Source: Cryobacterium inferilacus (GTDB taxonomy: Bacteria; Actinomycetota; Actinomycetes; Actinomycetales; Microbacteriaceae). From it: a DNA stretch of 64,000 nucleotides. Positions within the stretch are counted from its first letter, which is position 1. Every line of letters begins with the position of its first letter. The translations under genes were made by a program, and so were the position numbers. The notes under the pieces were generated by a model. It ran no database searches. It was not told the origin of the DNA and saw only the letters and a list, made by a program, of their open reading frames with translations. Of the stretch, positions 28,358 through 37,182 are shown in pieces. Location of the stretch: contig NZ_JAIEUL010000012.1 in assembly GCF_019599185.1 (NCBI RefSeq), positions 62,001 to 126,000 of the forward strand. Reading direction: 5' to 3'.

Positions 28358-29256
28358 GCGCGACCCTGAACACCCAGCCAGGCGGGCAGCCCGCGAAGGC
28401 CCCCCAGGGCAAGACTCGCACCGACCGGGTCCGCACGGCCCGCCGCGGCGTGCTGCCGCTCGGGCTGGCCCGCATCGGCTTCGAGATCCGGCTGTACTTC
28501 CGTTCCACCGACACCGTCTTCTTCACCTTCCTGTTCCCGTTCATCATGCTGGGCATCTTCACCGCCGCGTTCAGCGCCCAGGGCAACATCGGCACCAACC
28601 CGGACGGCTCCGGCGGCATCAGTGTGGGCGCTTATTACCTGCCCGGCATGCTGGCGGCTGGGATGCTGCTGTCCGGGCTGCAGAACCTGGCGATCGACAT
28701 CGCCGGCGAGAAGGGCGATGGCACCCTCAAACGGCTCGGCGGCACCCCGCTGTCGCCGCTGAGCTACTTCATCGGCAAGATCGGCCAGGTGCTCGTCACG
28801 GGCATCCTGCAGGCCGTTCTGCTGTTGCTCGTGGCCAGGTTCGCGTTCGACATCGCCCTGCCTACCGAGCCGGAGAAGTGGCTCACCTTCACCTGGGTGT
28901 TCCTGCTCGGCGTGATCACCTGCGCGTTCCTGGGCATCGCACTCTCCGCCCTGCCACGGTCTGGCCGCAGCGCATCCGCCGTCGTGATCCCGATCGTGCT
29001 GGTGCTGCAGTTCATCTCCGGCGTCTACCTACAGTTCAACGCGCTGCCGGAGTGGATGCAGAACGTCGCCGGCCTGTTCCCGCTCAAGTGGATGGCGCAG
29101 GGGATGCGCGCCGTCTTCCTGCCAGAGAACTTCGCCGCCCAGGAGCAGAACGGGGCGTGGGAACTGGACCTGGTGTTGCTCGCCCTGCTGATCTGGCTGG
29201 TCGTGGGGCTGGTCGGCAGTCGCCTGACCTTCCGCTGGATCCGCAAGGACGCCTGA
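28354..29256 (+). CDS. ABC-2 type transporter permease
   Basis: The 300-residue protein has an N-terminal cytoplasmic tail and six predicted membrane segments (for example FFTFLFPFIMLGIFTAAFSA and LTFTWVFLLGVITCAFLGIA) with the ABC-2 conserved region EKGDGTLKRLGGTPLSPLSY. It is the channel partner of the preceding ATPase, sharing a four-base overlap. Substrate unknown. Confidence 0.92.
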   Translation: MSATLNTQPGGQPAKAPQGKTRTDRVRTARRGVLPLGLARIGFEIRLYFRSTDTVFFTFLFPFIMLGIFTAAFSAQGNIGTNPDGSGGISVGAYYLPGMLAAGMLLSGLQNLAIDIAGEKGDGTLKRLGGTPLSPLSYFIGKIGQVLVTGILQAVLLLLVARFAFDIALPTEPEKWLTFTWVFLLGVITCAFLGIALSALPRSGRSASAVVIPIVLVLQFISGVYLQFNALPEWMQNVAGLFPLKWMAQGMRAVFLPENFAAQEQNGAWELDLVLLALLIWLVVGLVGSRLTFRWIRKDA

Positions 29257-29320
29257 TGCGCCCGGGGCACCCGATGCGCCGTGGGCACCCGATCCGCCAG
29301 GGGCATGGGATGCTTAGCGC

Positions 29321-30649
29321 ATGAACGCGCGGCGGTGGTGGGACCTGATCGTCACCGGATCCCTCCTCGTGCTGGCGGTGATCACCATCGACGGCTACGG
29401 GGCCGGCCCCGCCGAACGAACCGGAGGGCTGCTCTCGCTCGCGGCGATCTGGCTGGCCTACCTGGTCTGGGGGCGACGGATGCTCCGGTCGCCGCACGCG
29501 TCGGCCATGCCGGGCGACTCGGGATTCGACCACACGACCTTCCCGCTGTCGGCCCGGCTCTTCCGGATCACGCTGATCGTGGCGTGCGGGGCGGCCACGG
29601 CGTTCGACCCCAACCTGGCCACCGTGCAGGCGCTGGCCTTCCCCATCCTCTGGGCCCTGTCGACGTCGTTCACCGGCGCTGTCGTGCTTAGCGCCCTCCT
29701 GGCCGTCTCGACCGGGCTCGGCCTGTGGTTCGGCATCGGGCGCACCGTCGACGCTGCCCTGCAGGCCTCGGCGATCGAGGGCATCTCGTTCGTCTTCGCA
29801 CTGGCGATGGGCACCTGGATCACCCGCATCGCCGACGCCGGCGCGGCCCAGCGCCGGTTGGTGGAGCAGCTCACCCAGGCCCAGGACGAGCTGGCGGCGG
29901 CGCACCGGGTTGCGGGCAGCGCCGCCGAGCGGGAACGCCTGGCCAGGGAGATCCACGACACCATCGCGCAGAGCCTCACGAGCCTGGTCATGCTCAGCCA
30001 GCGCACGCGACTGCAGTTGTCGGCCGTGACCGGGGACACCTCGGCGGTGGCAGACAGCATCGACCTGATCGAGTCGACCGGCCGGGACGCGCTCACCGAA
30101 GCCCGCGCCCTCGTGGCGTCGATGTCGCCGGTGCACCCCGGAGACGGCGACCTCGCCCACACCGTGACCCGGCTGGCGGACCGCTTCGAACGGGAGACGG
30201 GGATCACGGTGACGCTCGACCTGACCGGCCTCGGCCGATCCGCCGCCGACCCTGCCCCGCTGGACCGCGCGCTCGAGGTGGTGCTGCTGCGCTCTGCCCA
30301 GGAGGGCCTGGCCAACGTGCGCAAGCACTCCCAGGCGGGCGCGGCGAGCATCACCATCGACCGTTCGGCTGCGGAGGTGACCCTCACCGTCACCGACAAC
30401 GGTCAGGGCCTGGGTGGCTACCGGCCGGAATCGGAGAACGGCTTCGGGCTGTCGGGCATGCGCGACCGGGTCGCCCTGGTCGGCGGCCGCCTCGAGGTGG
30501 CCAACCTCACTCGCGGCGTCGCACCGGCCGGCACCGGAGCGACCGGTACCGGCACGGCCGTGGCGGAGTCGGCCACCGGCACCGTGCTGCGGGTGACGCT
30601 GCCGCTGACTGCGGCGGGGCCGGCCGTTCTGTCGGGCGGGCACGGATGA
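29321..30649 (+). CDS. Sensor histidine kinase (NarL/DesK-type, HisKA_3)
   Basis: The 442-residue protein has five or so N-terminal membrane segments, a coiled linker, then a dimerisation domain with the phosphorylated His in LAREIHDTIAQSLTSLVMLS and an ATPase domain with VTDNGQGLGGY and GFGLSGMRDRVALVGGRL. The gene overlaps the response regulator gene by four bases. With no large sensor domain it probably senses the membrane or the adjacent exporter. GATGCT lies six bases before ATG, and no ribosome site is visible. Confidence 0.93.
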   Translation: MNARRWWDLIVTGSLLVLAVITIDGYGAGPAERTGGLLSLAAIWLAYLVWGRRMLRSPHASAMPGDSGFDHTTFPLSARLFRITLIVACGAATAFDPNLATVQALAFPILWALSTSFTGAVVLSALLAVSTGLGLWFGIGRTVDAALQASAIEGISFVFALAMGTWITRIADAGAAQRRLVEQLTQAQDELAAAHRVAGSAAERERLAREIHDTIAQSLTSLVMLSQRTRLQLSAVTGDTSAVADSIDLIESTGRDALTEARALVASMSPVHPGDGDLAHTVTRLADRFERETGITVTLDLTGLGRSAADPAPLDRALEVVLLRSAQEGLANVRKHSQAGAASITIDRSAAEVTLTVTDNGQGLGGYRPESENGFGLSGMRDRVALVGGRLEVANLTRGVAPAGTGATGTGTAVAESATGTVLRVTLPLTAAGPAVLSGGHG

Positions 30650-31269
30650 TCCGGGTGCTGGTCGCCGACGATCATCCGATCGTGCGTGGCGGCATCGTGG
30701 GTCTGCTCGGCGCCGCCGCTGACATCGAGGTGGTCGGTGAGGCAGCCGACGGCCTCGCCGCGGTGCAGCTGGCCGAACAGCTGCGCCCCGACCTGGTGTT
30801 GATGGACCTGCGAATGCCCCACCTGGACGGCGCCGCGGCCACCGCACAGATCCTCGCGGACACCCCCTCCACCCGGGTGCTGATCCTCACCACCTACGAG
30901 ACCGACGACCAGATCCTCGGCGCCATCGCCGCCGGCGCCAGCGGCTACCTGCTCAAGGCCGCTCCGCAGGCCGAGATCATCGAGGGCGTGCGGTCGGTTG
31001 CCGGCGGCCAGACCGTGCTCGCGCCCGTGATCGCGGCCCGGCTGGTGCAGCGGTTGCGAGCGGATGCCGCGCCAGCACCCCGCCTGTCGGCTCGCGAACT
31101 CGACGTGCTGCGCCTCGTCGCCGCCGGCCAGAGCAACCCGCAGATCGCCAGGTCGCTCTTCATCGGCGAGGCCACCGTGAAGACCCACCTGCTGCACGTC
31201 TTCGAGAAGCTCGGCGTGGGCGACCGCACCCGCGCGGTCACCCTGGCGATGGAACTGCGCCTGCTCTGA
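30646..31269 (+). CDS. Response regulator, NarL/LuxR family
   Basis: The 207-residue protein has a receiver domain (IRVLVADDHPIVRGGIVGLL; phosphorylated Asp in LVLMDLRMPH; conserved Lys in GYLLKAAP) and a C-terminal LuxR helix-turn-helix (LSARELDVLRLVAAGQSNPQ, then GEATVKTHLLHVFEKLGV). It is translationally coupled to the kinase (ATGA overlap). The ABC exporter genes directly upstream are the likely target. Confidence 0.95.
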   Translation: MIRVLVADDHPIVRGGIVGLLGAAADIEVVGEAADGLAAVQLAEQLRPDLVLMDLRMPHLDGAAATAQILADTPSTRVLILTTYETDDQILGAIAAGASGYLLKAAPQAEIIEGVRSVAGGQTVLAPVIAARLVQRLRADAAPAPRLSARELDVLRLVAAGQSNPQIARSLFIGEATVKTHLLHVFEKLGVGDRTRAVTLAMELRLL

Positions 31270-31291
31270 CACATCCCCCGCCCCGCCCGCT

Positions 31292-31431
31292 GAGTTGCCG
31301 CAATATCCCCCCTGAGCGACTCCGAAGGGGACTTCTGCGGCAACTCGCGATGCGACGCCCGGAGCGGGCTCCCCGCGAGTTGCCACTTTGCGCCCGTTAT
31401 GGTCGCCGCAGAGGGCCTCAACTGGCAACTC
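31292..31431. repeat. Two more copies of the GAGTTGCC/GGCAACTC hairpin family
   Basis: Copy C (31292-31346) has outer arms GAGTTGCCGC and GCGGCAACTC and inner CCCCCT/GAAGGGG. Copy D (31377-31431) has arms GAGTTGCCA and TGGCAACTC. Both lie in the 336-bp gap between the convergent response regulator and murB genes. The rest of the gap (31432-31605) shows short GC-rich repeats and no gene. Confidence 0.8.
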
Positions 31432-31605
31432 AGCGGCGGGCATGGGCGGCGAGCATGGGCACGCGCGGGCAGGCGCGGTCGCCTCAACCCGGCCCGGCTG
31501 CCCCCTCGAACGGATGCCCGGCCCGGTCAGGCAACTCGGCGGGTCAGGCCACCTGGCCGAATGTCCCCTCGATCGGACACCCGGCGCGGGTCAGGAGAGC
31601 GCGGG

Positions 31606-32832
31606 TCAGGAAAACAGGGCGAAGCCGACGAAGACGGGCTCTGGCTGCAGGATCACGCCGAAGTCGGACTGCACCCGCTGCTGCACGTACCGGGCCAGTT
31701 GGCCGATCTCATCGGCTGTGGCGCCGCCGGTGTTGGTGATCGCCAGGGTGTGCTTGCTCGAGATCGCCGCGGCGGAGCCCGGCAGTCTGAACCCACGGTG
31801 GATGCCGGCGTTCTCGATCAGCCAGGCGGCGCTGAGCTTGACCGTGCGCAGGACCTCGGCGCCGGGGATGGGGCCGACACCGGCATACTCGTCGAGCGGG
31901 ATGACCCGGTCGGGCAGATCGACGTCGGCCTGCTTCCAGCGCGGGGCGGTCTCCGGCAGGGTCCGGGCGAAGCTCTCCGTCACGATCGGGTTGGTGAAGA
32001 ACGAGCCGGCGCTGAAGGTGTCGGTGTCGGCCGGGTCGAGCACCATGCCCTTGCCGGCGCGCAACCCGAGCACGCTGCGGCGCAGCTCGTCCAGCGGCAC
32101 CCGATCGCCCAGCTGCACGCCCAGCGCCTGGGCCAGCTGCGGGTAACTGACCGGCTGACCGAGGGCGCTGCCGAGCACCTCGGCCGTCGACGTCATGTCG
32201 CGCAGCTCAAGTTCGATGGCGAGAACCACTCCGCGCCTGCCCTGCTTGAGCACCGAGGTGCGGTAGCCCAGGCCCAGCTCGGCGGCGGCGAGGTGTTCCA
32301 CCTCGCCGGTTTCGTAGTCCAGAAAGTCGATCGCGACGAGGCTGCTGGCCAGCTCCTGGCCGTACGCACCGATGTTCTGCACCGGGGCGGCCCCGCTGGT
32401 GCCGGGGATGCCGGACAGCGCTTCGATGCCCGCCCAGCCGTTGGCCACGGTGCGGGCGACCAGGTCGTCCCAGGGCTCCCCGGCCTGCACCCGGATGCGC
32501 ACGGGTCGCCCGGCCTGCACGGCGTCGGTGTCGACGACAGGCACGGTGTCGGCATCCGGCACGGTGTCGACGACAGGCCCGGAATCGGCATCCGGCCCGG
32601 CGTCGAGCACCTCGATGCCGCGGGTGACGACGTGGATGACGGTGCCGTCGAAGCCCGCATCGGCGGCGACGGTGTTCGAACCGCCGCCGAGCAGCAGCCA
32701 GGGCTCGTCGGAGCTCCACACCTCGAGGGCGGCCTGCACCAGAGCGGCCTCATCGGCAGGGGCGACGAGGCGCGCGGGCACACCGCCGACGCGCAGGGTG
32801 GTCAGGCTGGACAGGGCAACGGGGTCCGTCAT
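31606..32832 (-). CDS. murB: UDP-N-acetylmuramate dehydrogenase
   Basis: The 408-residue enzyme reduces UDP-GlcNAc-enolpyruvate to UDP-MurNAc in peptidoglycan synthesis. It has the FAD-binding opening LTTLRVGGVPARLVAPADEA, WLLLGGGSNTVAADAGFDGT, the catalytic-region GIPGTSGAAPVQNIGAYGQE and SAGSFFTNPIV with the catalytic serine, then a C-terminal SAAWLIENAGIHRGFRLPG. It is longer than most MurB (about 340-370), partly because of a repeat insertion near residues 78-102. hadB/hadA-like genes lie upstream on the same strand. Confidence 0.96.
   Translation of the reverse strand: MTDPVALSSLTTLRVGGVPARLVAPADEAALVQAALEVWSSDEPWLLLGGGSNTVAADAGFDGTVIHVVTRGIEVLDAGPDADSGPVVDTVPDADTVPVVDTDAVQAGRPVRIRVQAGEPWDDLVARTVANGWAGIEALSGIPGTSGAAPVQNIGAYGQELASSLVAIDFLDYETGEVEHLAAAELGLGYRTSVLKQGRRGVVLAIELELRDMTSTAEVLGSALGQPVSYPQLAQALGVQLGDRVPLDELRRSVLGLRAGKGMVLDPADTDTFSAGSFFTNPIVTESFARTLPETAPRWKQADVDLPDRVIPLDEYAGVGPIPGAEVLRTVKLSAAWLIENAGIHRGFRLPGSAAAISSKHTLAITNTGGATADEIGQLARYVQQRVQSDFGVILQPEPVFVGFALFS
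32527..32598 (-). repeat. 36-bp tandem duplication inside murB
   Basis: Two 36-bp units (32527-32562 and 32563-32598), each starting GGTGTCGACGACAGGC, code for repeated PDAD/PVVDT peptides that extend a loop of MurB without changing the frame. Confidence 0.8.
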
Positions 32833-32838
32833 GGCCGC

Positions 32839-33279
32839 CTAGACCAGCGAGACGCGAGCTTGCGCCTTGCCGAGCACGGTCACCGCGTTGAACGTGACGG
32901 TGAGGTCGATCCGGGCGACGCCGGCCTCGGCCTCGAGCGCGCCCACCTTGGCGACCACGGTCACGACGGCGCCGAGGTCGGGATCCACCGGCACCGGACG
33001 GGTGAACCGCACCTGGTAGTCGAGCACCCTGGCCGGGTCGCCCGCCCAGTCCACGACGGGCTGGATGGCCAGGCCCATGGTGAGCATGCCGTGCGCGAGC
33101 ACGCCGGGCAGCCCCACCGCGTGGGCCACGTCGTCGCGGTAGTGGATGGGGTTGAAGTCTCCGGAGGCGCCGGCGTAGCGCACGAGGGAATCCCGGGTGA
33201 GCGGGAAGCTGCTCTCGGCGACGATGTCGCCGACCGTGAGGCTGTCGATGGCGGGCGTGACGGGTGCGCTGATGGTCAT
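32839..33279 (-). CDS. MaoC-like dehydratase (HadB type)
   Basis: The 146-residue hot-dog fold protein has the hydratase 2 motif: YAGASGDFNPIHYRDDVAHA with the catalytic Asp and His, followed by LPGVLAHGMLTMGLA. In mycobacteria HadB pairs with HadA as a (3R)-hydroxyacyl-ACP dehydratase of FAS-II. This organism need not make mycolates; a role in fatty-acid elongation or degradation is inferred. It overlaps the partner gene by four bases and lies six bases upstream of murB. Confidence 0.9.
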   Translation of the reverse strand: MTISAPVTPAIDSLTVGDIVAESSFPLTRDSLVRYAGASGDFNPIHYRDDVAHAVGLPGVLAHGMLTMGLAIQPVVDWAGDPARVLDYQVRFTRPVPVDPDLGAVVTVVAKVGALEAEAGVARIDLTVTFNAVTVLGKAQARVSLV

Positions 33280-33722
33280 TCGTCTCCCCTGACGACGAGG
33301 GTGGAGGTAGCGGTGACGACGTGGGCGCCGGATGCGTCGACGATCGTCGACTCCGCGGTGACCATCGAGTGGCCGCCGAGGCTCTTCACGCTGGCGACCC
33401 GGAGGGTGGCGGTGAGTTCGTCACCGGCAACGATCGGCCGGCTGAAGCTGAAGCGCTGGTCGCCGTGCACTACTCGGGTGAAGTCGATGCCGGCATCCGG
33501 CTCGGCGAGCAGCTGAGCGAGGGTGGCTTCCTGCACGACCACGGCGAACGTGGGCGGAGCGACGAGGTCGCTGTGCCCGGCGGCGCGGGCGGCGTCGAGG
33601 TCGACGTTGATCGGGTTCGTCGAGAAGACGGCACGCGAAAACTCGCGCACCTTCTCCCTGCCGACGAGATACGGCGGCACGGCGGGAAAGACCCGGCCCT
33701 GGATTGCTGGATTCACAGACAC
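33276..33722 (-). CDS. MaoC/FAS1-like dehydratase N-terminal domain protein (HadA type)
   Basis: The 148-residue protein resembles HadA: a hot-dog domain with NPAIQGRVFPAVPPYLVGRE at the start and VVHGDQRFSFSRPIVAGDEL in the middle, but without the catalytic Asp/His pair, which the partner supplies. It overlaps the HadB-like gene by four bases. I chose GTG 33722 because TACACT lies exactly six bases upstream and no ribosome site is visible; GTG 33716 is the alternative. Confidence 0.85.
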   Translation of the reverse strand: MSVNPAIQGRVFPAVPPYLVGREKVREFSRAVFSTNPINVDLDAARAAGHSDLVAPPTFAVVVQEATLAQLLAEPDAGIDFTRVVHGDQRFSFSRPIVAGDELTATLRVASVKSLGGHSMVTAESTIVDASGAHVVTATSTLVVRGDE

Positions 33723-33813
33723 ATACCGAGTGTACTTGCGCCCCGCCCGCGAACGACGAGCGTGGCAGGGCCGGCACGAGAGCGGAGCCGGACGAGGAGC
33801 CAAGAGCGGAGGA

Positions 33814-33849
33814 ATTGTCGACAACGGCGCTCTGGGGCAGACTTGGCCG
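33814..33849 (+). promoter_or_regulatory. Promoter of the GNAT gene, probably giving a leaderless mRNA
   Basis: TTGTCG (33814-33819) and CAGACT (33838-33843) are 17 bases apart, and the GTG start follows six bases later. TTGTCGACAA is also a ten-base palindrome that could bind a regulator. Confidence 0.55.
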
Positions 33850-34326
33850 GTGGACTATCGACGAGTTGCCCTGACCGACCCCGAGGTCGTACCCCTGCTC
33901 ACCGGTCTCCGTCAGGAGTACGAGGCTCGTTACGGCAACGGTGCCGGCGACTCCGTGCTCGATGTGGACGCCACCGAGTTCGACGCGCCGACCGGCGCTT
34001 TCGTGGTGCTCCTCGACGAGGGCACTACCGTCGCCGGTGGCGGCATCCGACGCATCGACGACACGACCGTCGAGGTGAAGCGGATGTGGACCAACCCCGA
34101 CTACCGCCGCCAGGGCCACGCCATGCGCACCCTGCGGGAACTAGCCGGCCTGGCCCGTCAGCTCGGCTACCACACGGTGCGCCTGGAGACCGGGCACGCC
34201 CAACCGGAAGCGCTGGCGCTGTACCGCGGCCTGGGTTTCAGCCATATCGACAGCTACGGCCCGTACGACCACGCGCAGGCGTTCGAATTCGGCCTCGACG
34301 ACCTCACGTCAACGCCCCGCCACTGA
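33850..34326 (+). CDS. GNAT family N-acetyltransferase
   Basis: The 158-residue protein is a compact GNAT domain: VVLLDEGTTVAGGGIRRIDD, the acetyl-CoA loop MWTNPDYRRQGHAMRTLREL and the C-terminal ALALYRGLGFSHIDSYGPY. The acceptor is unknown. I start at GTG 33850; the frame is open further upstream but overlaps the divergent gene and lacks homology. Promoter spacing supports this start. Confidence 0.85.
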   Translation: MDYRRVALTDPEVVPLLTGLRQEYEARYGNGAGDSVLDVDATEFDAPTGAFVVLLDEGTTVAGGGIRRIDDTTVEVKRMWTNPDYRRQGHAMRTLRELAGLARQLGYHTVRLETGHAQPEALALYRGLGFSHIDSYGPYDHAQAFEFGLDDLTSTPRH

Positions 34327-34373
34327 CCGGATCCGAACCGGGAGAGACGGGGCGTCGAACGAACCTGACGTGA

Positions 34374-35207
34374 CTAGACGGCGGGGATGACCAGGCCGCC
34401 CCAGGTCTCGTCCATGAATGCCTGCGTCTCGTCGGAGAGCAGCAATTCGGTGAGCTTGACGATGCGCGGGTCGCTCTCGAGCTCCGGCGTGGTGGCCAGC
34501 ACGTTGAAGTACGGGCTGTCCGAGCCCTCGATCAGGATCGCCTGCTCTGCGGTGAGACCGGCCGGCAGCGCGAACGAGATGGTGACGAAGGCGACGTCGA
34601 CGTCCTGCACGGCCTGCGGCAGGGTGGCGTTCTCGATTTCCTGGAACTCGAAGTCGCGCGGGTTGTCGATGATGTCGGCGATCGAGATGGGCTCGTCGGT
34701 GGTCTCGATCAGGCCTTCGGCGGCGAGGATCTTGAGCGCGCGGCCCTCATTGGTCGGGTCGTTGGGGATGGCGATGGTGGCGCCGTCCTTGAGGTCGTCG
34801 AGCGAGTCGACGGAGTCGCTGTAGAACGCGGCGCTGGGCAGGTAGATCTCACCGACGCTCACCAGGCTGCCGCCGGCCTGGGTGTTGTAGGTCTCCAGGA
34901 AGGTGTCGTTCTGGAACAGGTTCGCGTCTATCGAGCCGTCGGAGAGCGCCACGTTGGGGGTGTTGTAGTCGGTGGACTCCTGGAATTCGATCTCCAGGCC
35001 GGCGTCGGCGGCCAGGTTCTCCTGCACGAACTCGAGGATGTCGCCGGCCGGGGTGGCCAGGGCGCCCACGGTGATCGTGCCGAGGTCGCCGTCGGCGGCG
35101 GGCGTGGCGGGCTCGTCGGAGGAGCCGGCGCAGGCGGTGAGGGCGAAGACGGCGGAGAGGGCGACGGTGGCACCGGCAAGGCGCGTGCTGCGGGAGGTGA
35201 ACTGCAT
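34374..35207 (-). CDS. metQ: Methionine-type ABC transporter binding lipoprotein (NlpA/MetQ family)
   Basis: The 277-residue protein has a lipoprotein signal with Cys26 (FALTACAGSS) and the NlpA family fold: ITVGALATPAGDILEFVQEN, IEFQESTDYNTPNVALSDG and FQNDTFLETYN. It captures methionine or a derivative outside the membrane. The permease and ATPase genes lie upstream on the same strand, making a metNIQ operon. ATG 35207 is chosen for the AGAAGAG about seven bases before it and the signal peptide it opens. Confidence 0.92.
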   Translation of the reverse strand: MQFTSRSTRLAGATVALSAVFALTACAGSSDEPATPAADGDLGTITVGALATPAGDILEFVQENLAADAGLEIEFQESTDYNTPNVALSDGSIDANLFQNDTFLETYNTQAGGSLVSVGEIYLPSAAFYSDSVDSLDDLKDGATIAIPNDPTNEGRALKILAAEGLIETTDEPISIADIIDNPRDFEFQEIENATLPQAVQDVDVAFVTISFALPAGLTAEQAILIEGSDSPYFNVLATTPELESDPRIVKLTELLLSDETQAFMDETWGGLVIPAV

Positions 35208-35290
35208 GGGAGGGCTCTTCTCGTGGGGGGTGGGCTGGGATGGCCACGCCGTCATGCTGACTTCGACGCGGCCGGGGTGGGTCTGGGAGG

Positions 35291-36055
35291 TCAGGTGCCT
35301 GGCATCACGCTGGCGCGCAGCGCGGGCGAGGCCTTCTCGGCGCGGGTGGGCCGGGACTTGTGCGCGAACCGTTTGGCCAGCAACGTCGCCAACCCCTGCA
35401 GCACCATCACGATCGCGAAGATCACGATGATCACGGCCACCATGTGGATGGTGCTGTATCGCTGGTAGCCGTAGCGCACGGCCACATCGCCCAGCCCGCC
35501 ACCGGCGACGGTGCCGACCATGGCGGAGAAGTTGATGATCGAGGTGACCGTGGTGGACAGGCCCAGGATCATCGGCGAGAGCGCCTCGGGCACGAGCACC
35601 TTCGACACGATCTGCCAGCGGGTGGCGCCGAGCGACTCCGCCGCCTCGATCAGGCCGGTGTCGACCTCCTTGATGGCGATCTCCACCATCCGGGCGAAGA
35701 ACGGGATGGCCACGACGGCCAGCGGCACGATCGCCGCTGTGGGGCCGATGAAGGTGCCGACCACCAGCCGGGTGAACGGGATCAGCGCCACCATCAGGAT
35801 GATGAACGGCACGCTGCGGCCGAGGTTGACGACGAATTCGAGCACCCGGTTGATCACCCGGCCGGCACGGCGGGAGCCGAACGGGCTCTCGAACAGGCCG
35901 CCGGATTCGGTGCCGACCAAGAGGATGCCCAGCGGGAGTCCCACGATGATGGTGATCAGCAGCGAGACGCCCACCATGTACAGGGTCTGACCGGTGCCGA
36001 CGAGCAGCACCTGGAACAGACCAGACCAGAAGTCGGGTGCGGATGGATCGATCAC
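35291..36055 (-). CDS. metI: Methionine-type ABC transporter permease (MetI)
   Basis: The 254-residue protein has five or six membrane segments and the permease EAA motif in EVDTGLIEAAESLGATRWQI, and is close to MetI (ARMVEIAIKEVD, TTVTSIINFSAMVGTVAGGG). It starts two bases before the metN stop region, so the genes are coupled. The basic C-terminal tail is slightly longer than in E. coli MetI. Confidence 0.93.
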   Translation of the reverse strand: MIDPSAPDFWSGLFQVLLVGTGQTLYMVGVSLLITIIVGLPLGILLVGTESGGLFESPFGSRRAGRVINRVLEFVVNLGRSVPFIILMVALIPFTRLVVGTFIGPTAAIVPLAVVAIPFFARMVEIAIKEVDTGLIEAAESLGATRWQIVSKVLVPEALSPMILGLSTTVTSIINFSAMVGTVAGGGLGDVAVRYGYQRYSTIHMVAVIIVIFAIVMVLQGLATLLAKRFAHKSRPTRAEKASPALRASVMPGT

Positions 36056-36057
36056 GG

Positions 36058-37044
36058 TTACTCCCCCACGATTTCGACGAGCATGCCCTGCCGGCGCAGG
36101 TCCGCGATGGGCGCGGCGTGTCCGGCCGGGTTGCCCGGCAGGGCCAGTCGGGTGCGGCCGGCCTGGTTGCCGCCGATGGTTTCGATCGCGGCGCCGAGGA
36201 TGGAGACGTCCAGGCCGTAGGTGCGGGCGAGCTGCGCGATCACGGGACTGTCGGCCGAGCCGCCGCTGAAGGTGATGTCGATGACGGTGTCACCAGGACG
36301 GGACGGCGGGTCACCGAGCGGGAAGAGTTCGTGTGCGAGGCGGGAGCCGGCGGTGGAGATCAGCTCGACGATGCGGCCCTGCTCGATGATGCGGCCGCCC
36401 TCGATCAGCGCGGCAGAATCGCAGACGCGCTTGACGACATCCATCTCGTGCGTGATCAGCAGCACCGTCAGGCCCAGTTCGGTGTTGATCTTCTTCACCA
36501 GGTCCAGGATCGACCGGGTGGTTTCGGGGTCGAGGGCGCTGGTGGCCTCGTCGGAGAGCAGGACCTTGGGGTTGCCGGCCAGCGCCCTGGCGATGCCCAC
36601 CCGCTGCTTCTGCCCGCCGGAGAGTTCGGACGGGTACGCGCCGGCCTTGTCATCGAGGCCGACCAGCTCGAGGATCTCCAGCGCCCGGCGGCGGCGCTGC
36701 TCACCGTCGACGCCGATGATCTCGAGGCCCAGTTCCACATTGCCGCGCACGGTGCGCCCGGCGAGCAGGTTGAAGTGCTGGAAGACCATGCCGATCTTGC
36801 GGCGGGCGGTTCGCAGCGCGGCCGGCGATAGCGCGGTGAGTTCGTCGCCGTCCACGGTCACGGTGCCGGAGTCTGGCCGTTCGAGCAGGTTGACGGCACG
36901 GATGAGGGTGCTCTTGCCTGCGCCGCTCTGGCCGATCACGCCGAAGATCTCGCCCTCGGCAACCTCGAGCGAGACATCCTGCAGGGCAGCGGTGACGGTA
37001 CCGCCGGAGCGGAAGGTCTTGGATACATGCTGTACGGATATCAC
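36058..37044 (-). CDS. metN: Methionine-type ABC transporter ATP-binding protein (MetN)
   Basis: The 328-residue protein has an ABC ATPase with IGQSGAGKSTLIRAVNLLER (Walker A), LSGGQKQRVGIARALAGNPK (signature), VLLSDEATSALDP (Walker B) and LLITHEMDVVKRVCD, then a C-terminal NIL domain (about residues 250-328) that in E. coli MetN binds methionine and inhibits transport. I start at GTG 37044, which has AGGAA seven bases upstream, although the frame stays open to 38628. I see no SAM riboswitch in the 138 bp upstream. Confidence 0.93.
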   Translation of the reverse strand: MISVQHVSKTFRSGGTVTAALQDVSLEVAEGEIFGVIGQSGAGKSTLIRAVNLLERPDSGTVTVDGDELTALSPAALRTARRKIGMVFQHFNLLAGRTVRGNVELGLEIIGVDGEQRRRRALEILELVGLDDKAGAYPSELSGGQKQRVGIARALAGNPKVLLSDEATSALDPETTRSILDLVKKINTELGLTVLLITHEMDVVKRVCDSAALIEGGRIIEQGRIVELISTAGSRLAHELFPLGDPPSRPGDTVIDITFSGGSADSPVIAQLARTYGLDVSILGAAIETIGGNQAGRTRLALPGNPAGHAAPIADLRRQGMLVEIVGE

Positions 37045-37182
37045 GGCGGTTCCTGAGGATTCTCCGCGGCCTATTACCGCAGTACTTCCGAGTGTGTCAA
37101 TTGCAACGCCGCGGGCCAAATCACTGTGACGGTTTGTGTCAGGCATGCCGATACCCGCTGTGAGGGATAACGTGGACACGTT

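Noticed and set aside
31399..33516. A 705-codon plus-strand frame opposite murB and the dehydratase genes.
   Set aside because: It is antisense to conserved genes, with no recognisable domain.
37045..37182. A possible SAM riboswitch upstream of metN.
   Set aside because: I could not find the conserved S-box helices or core sequence; the gap is short and divergent.
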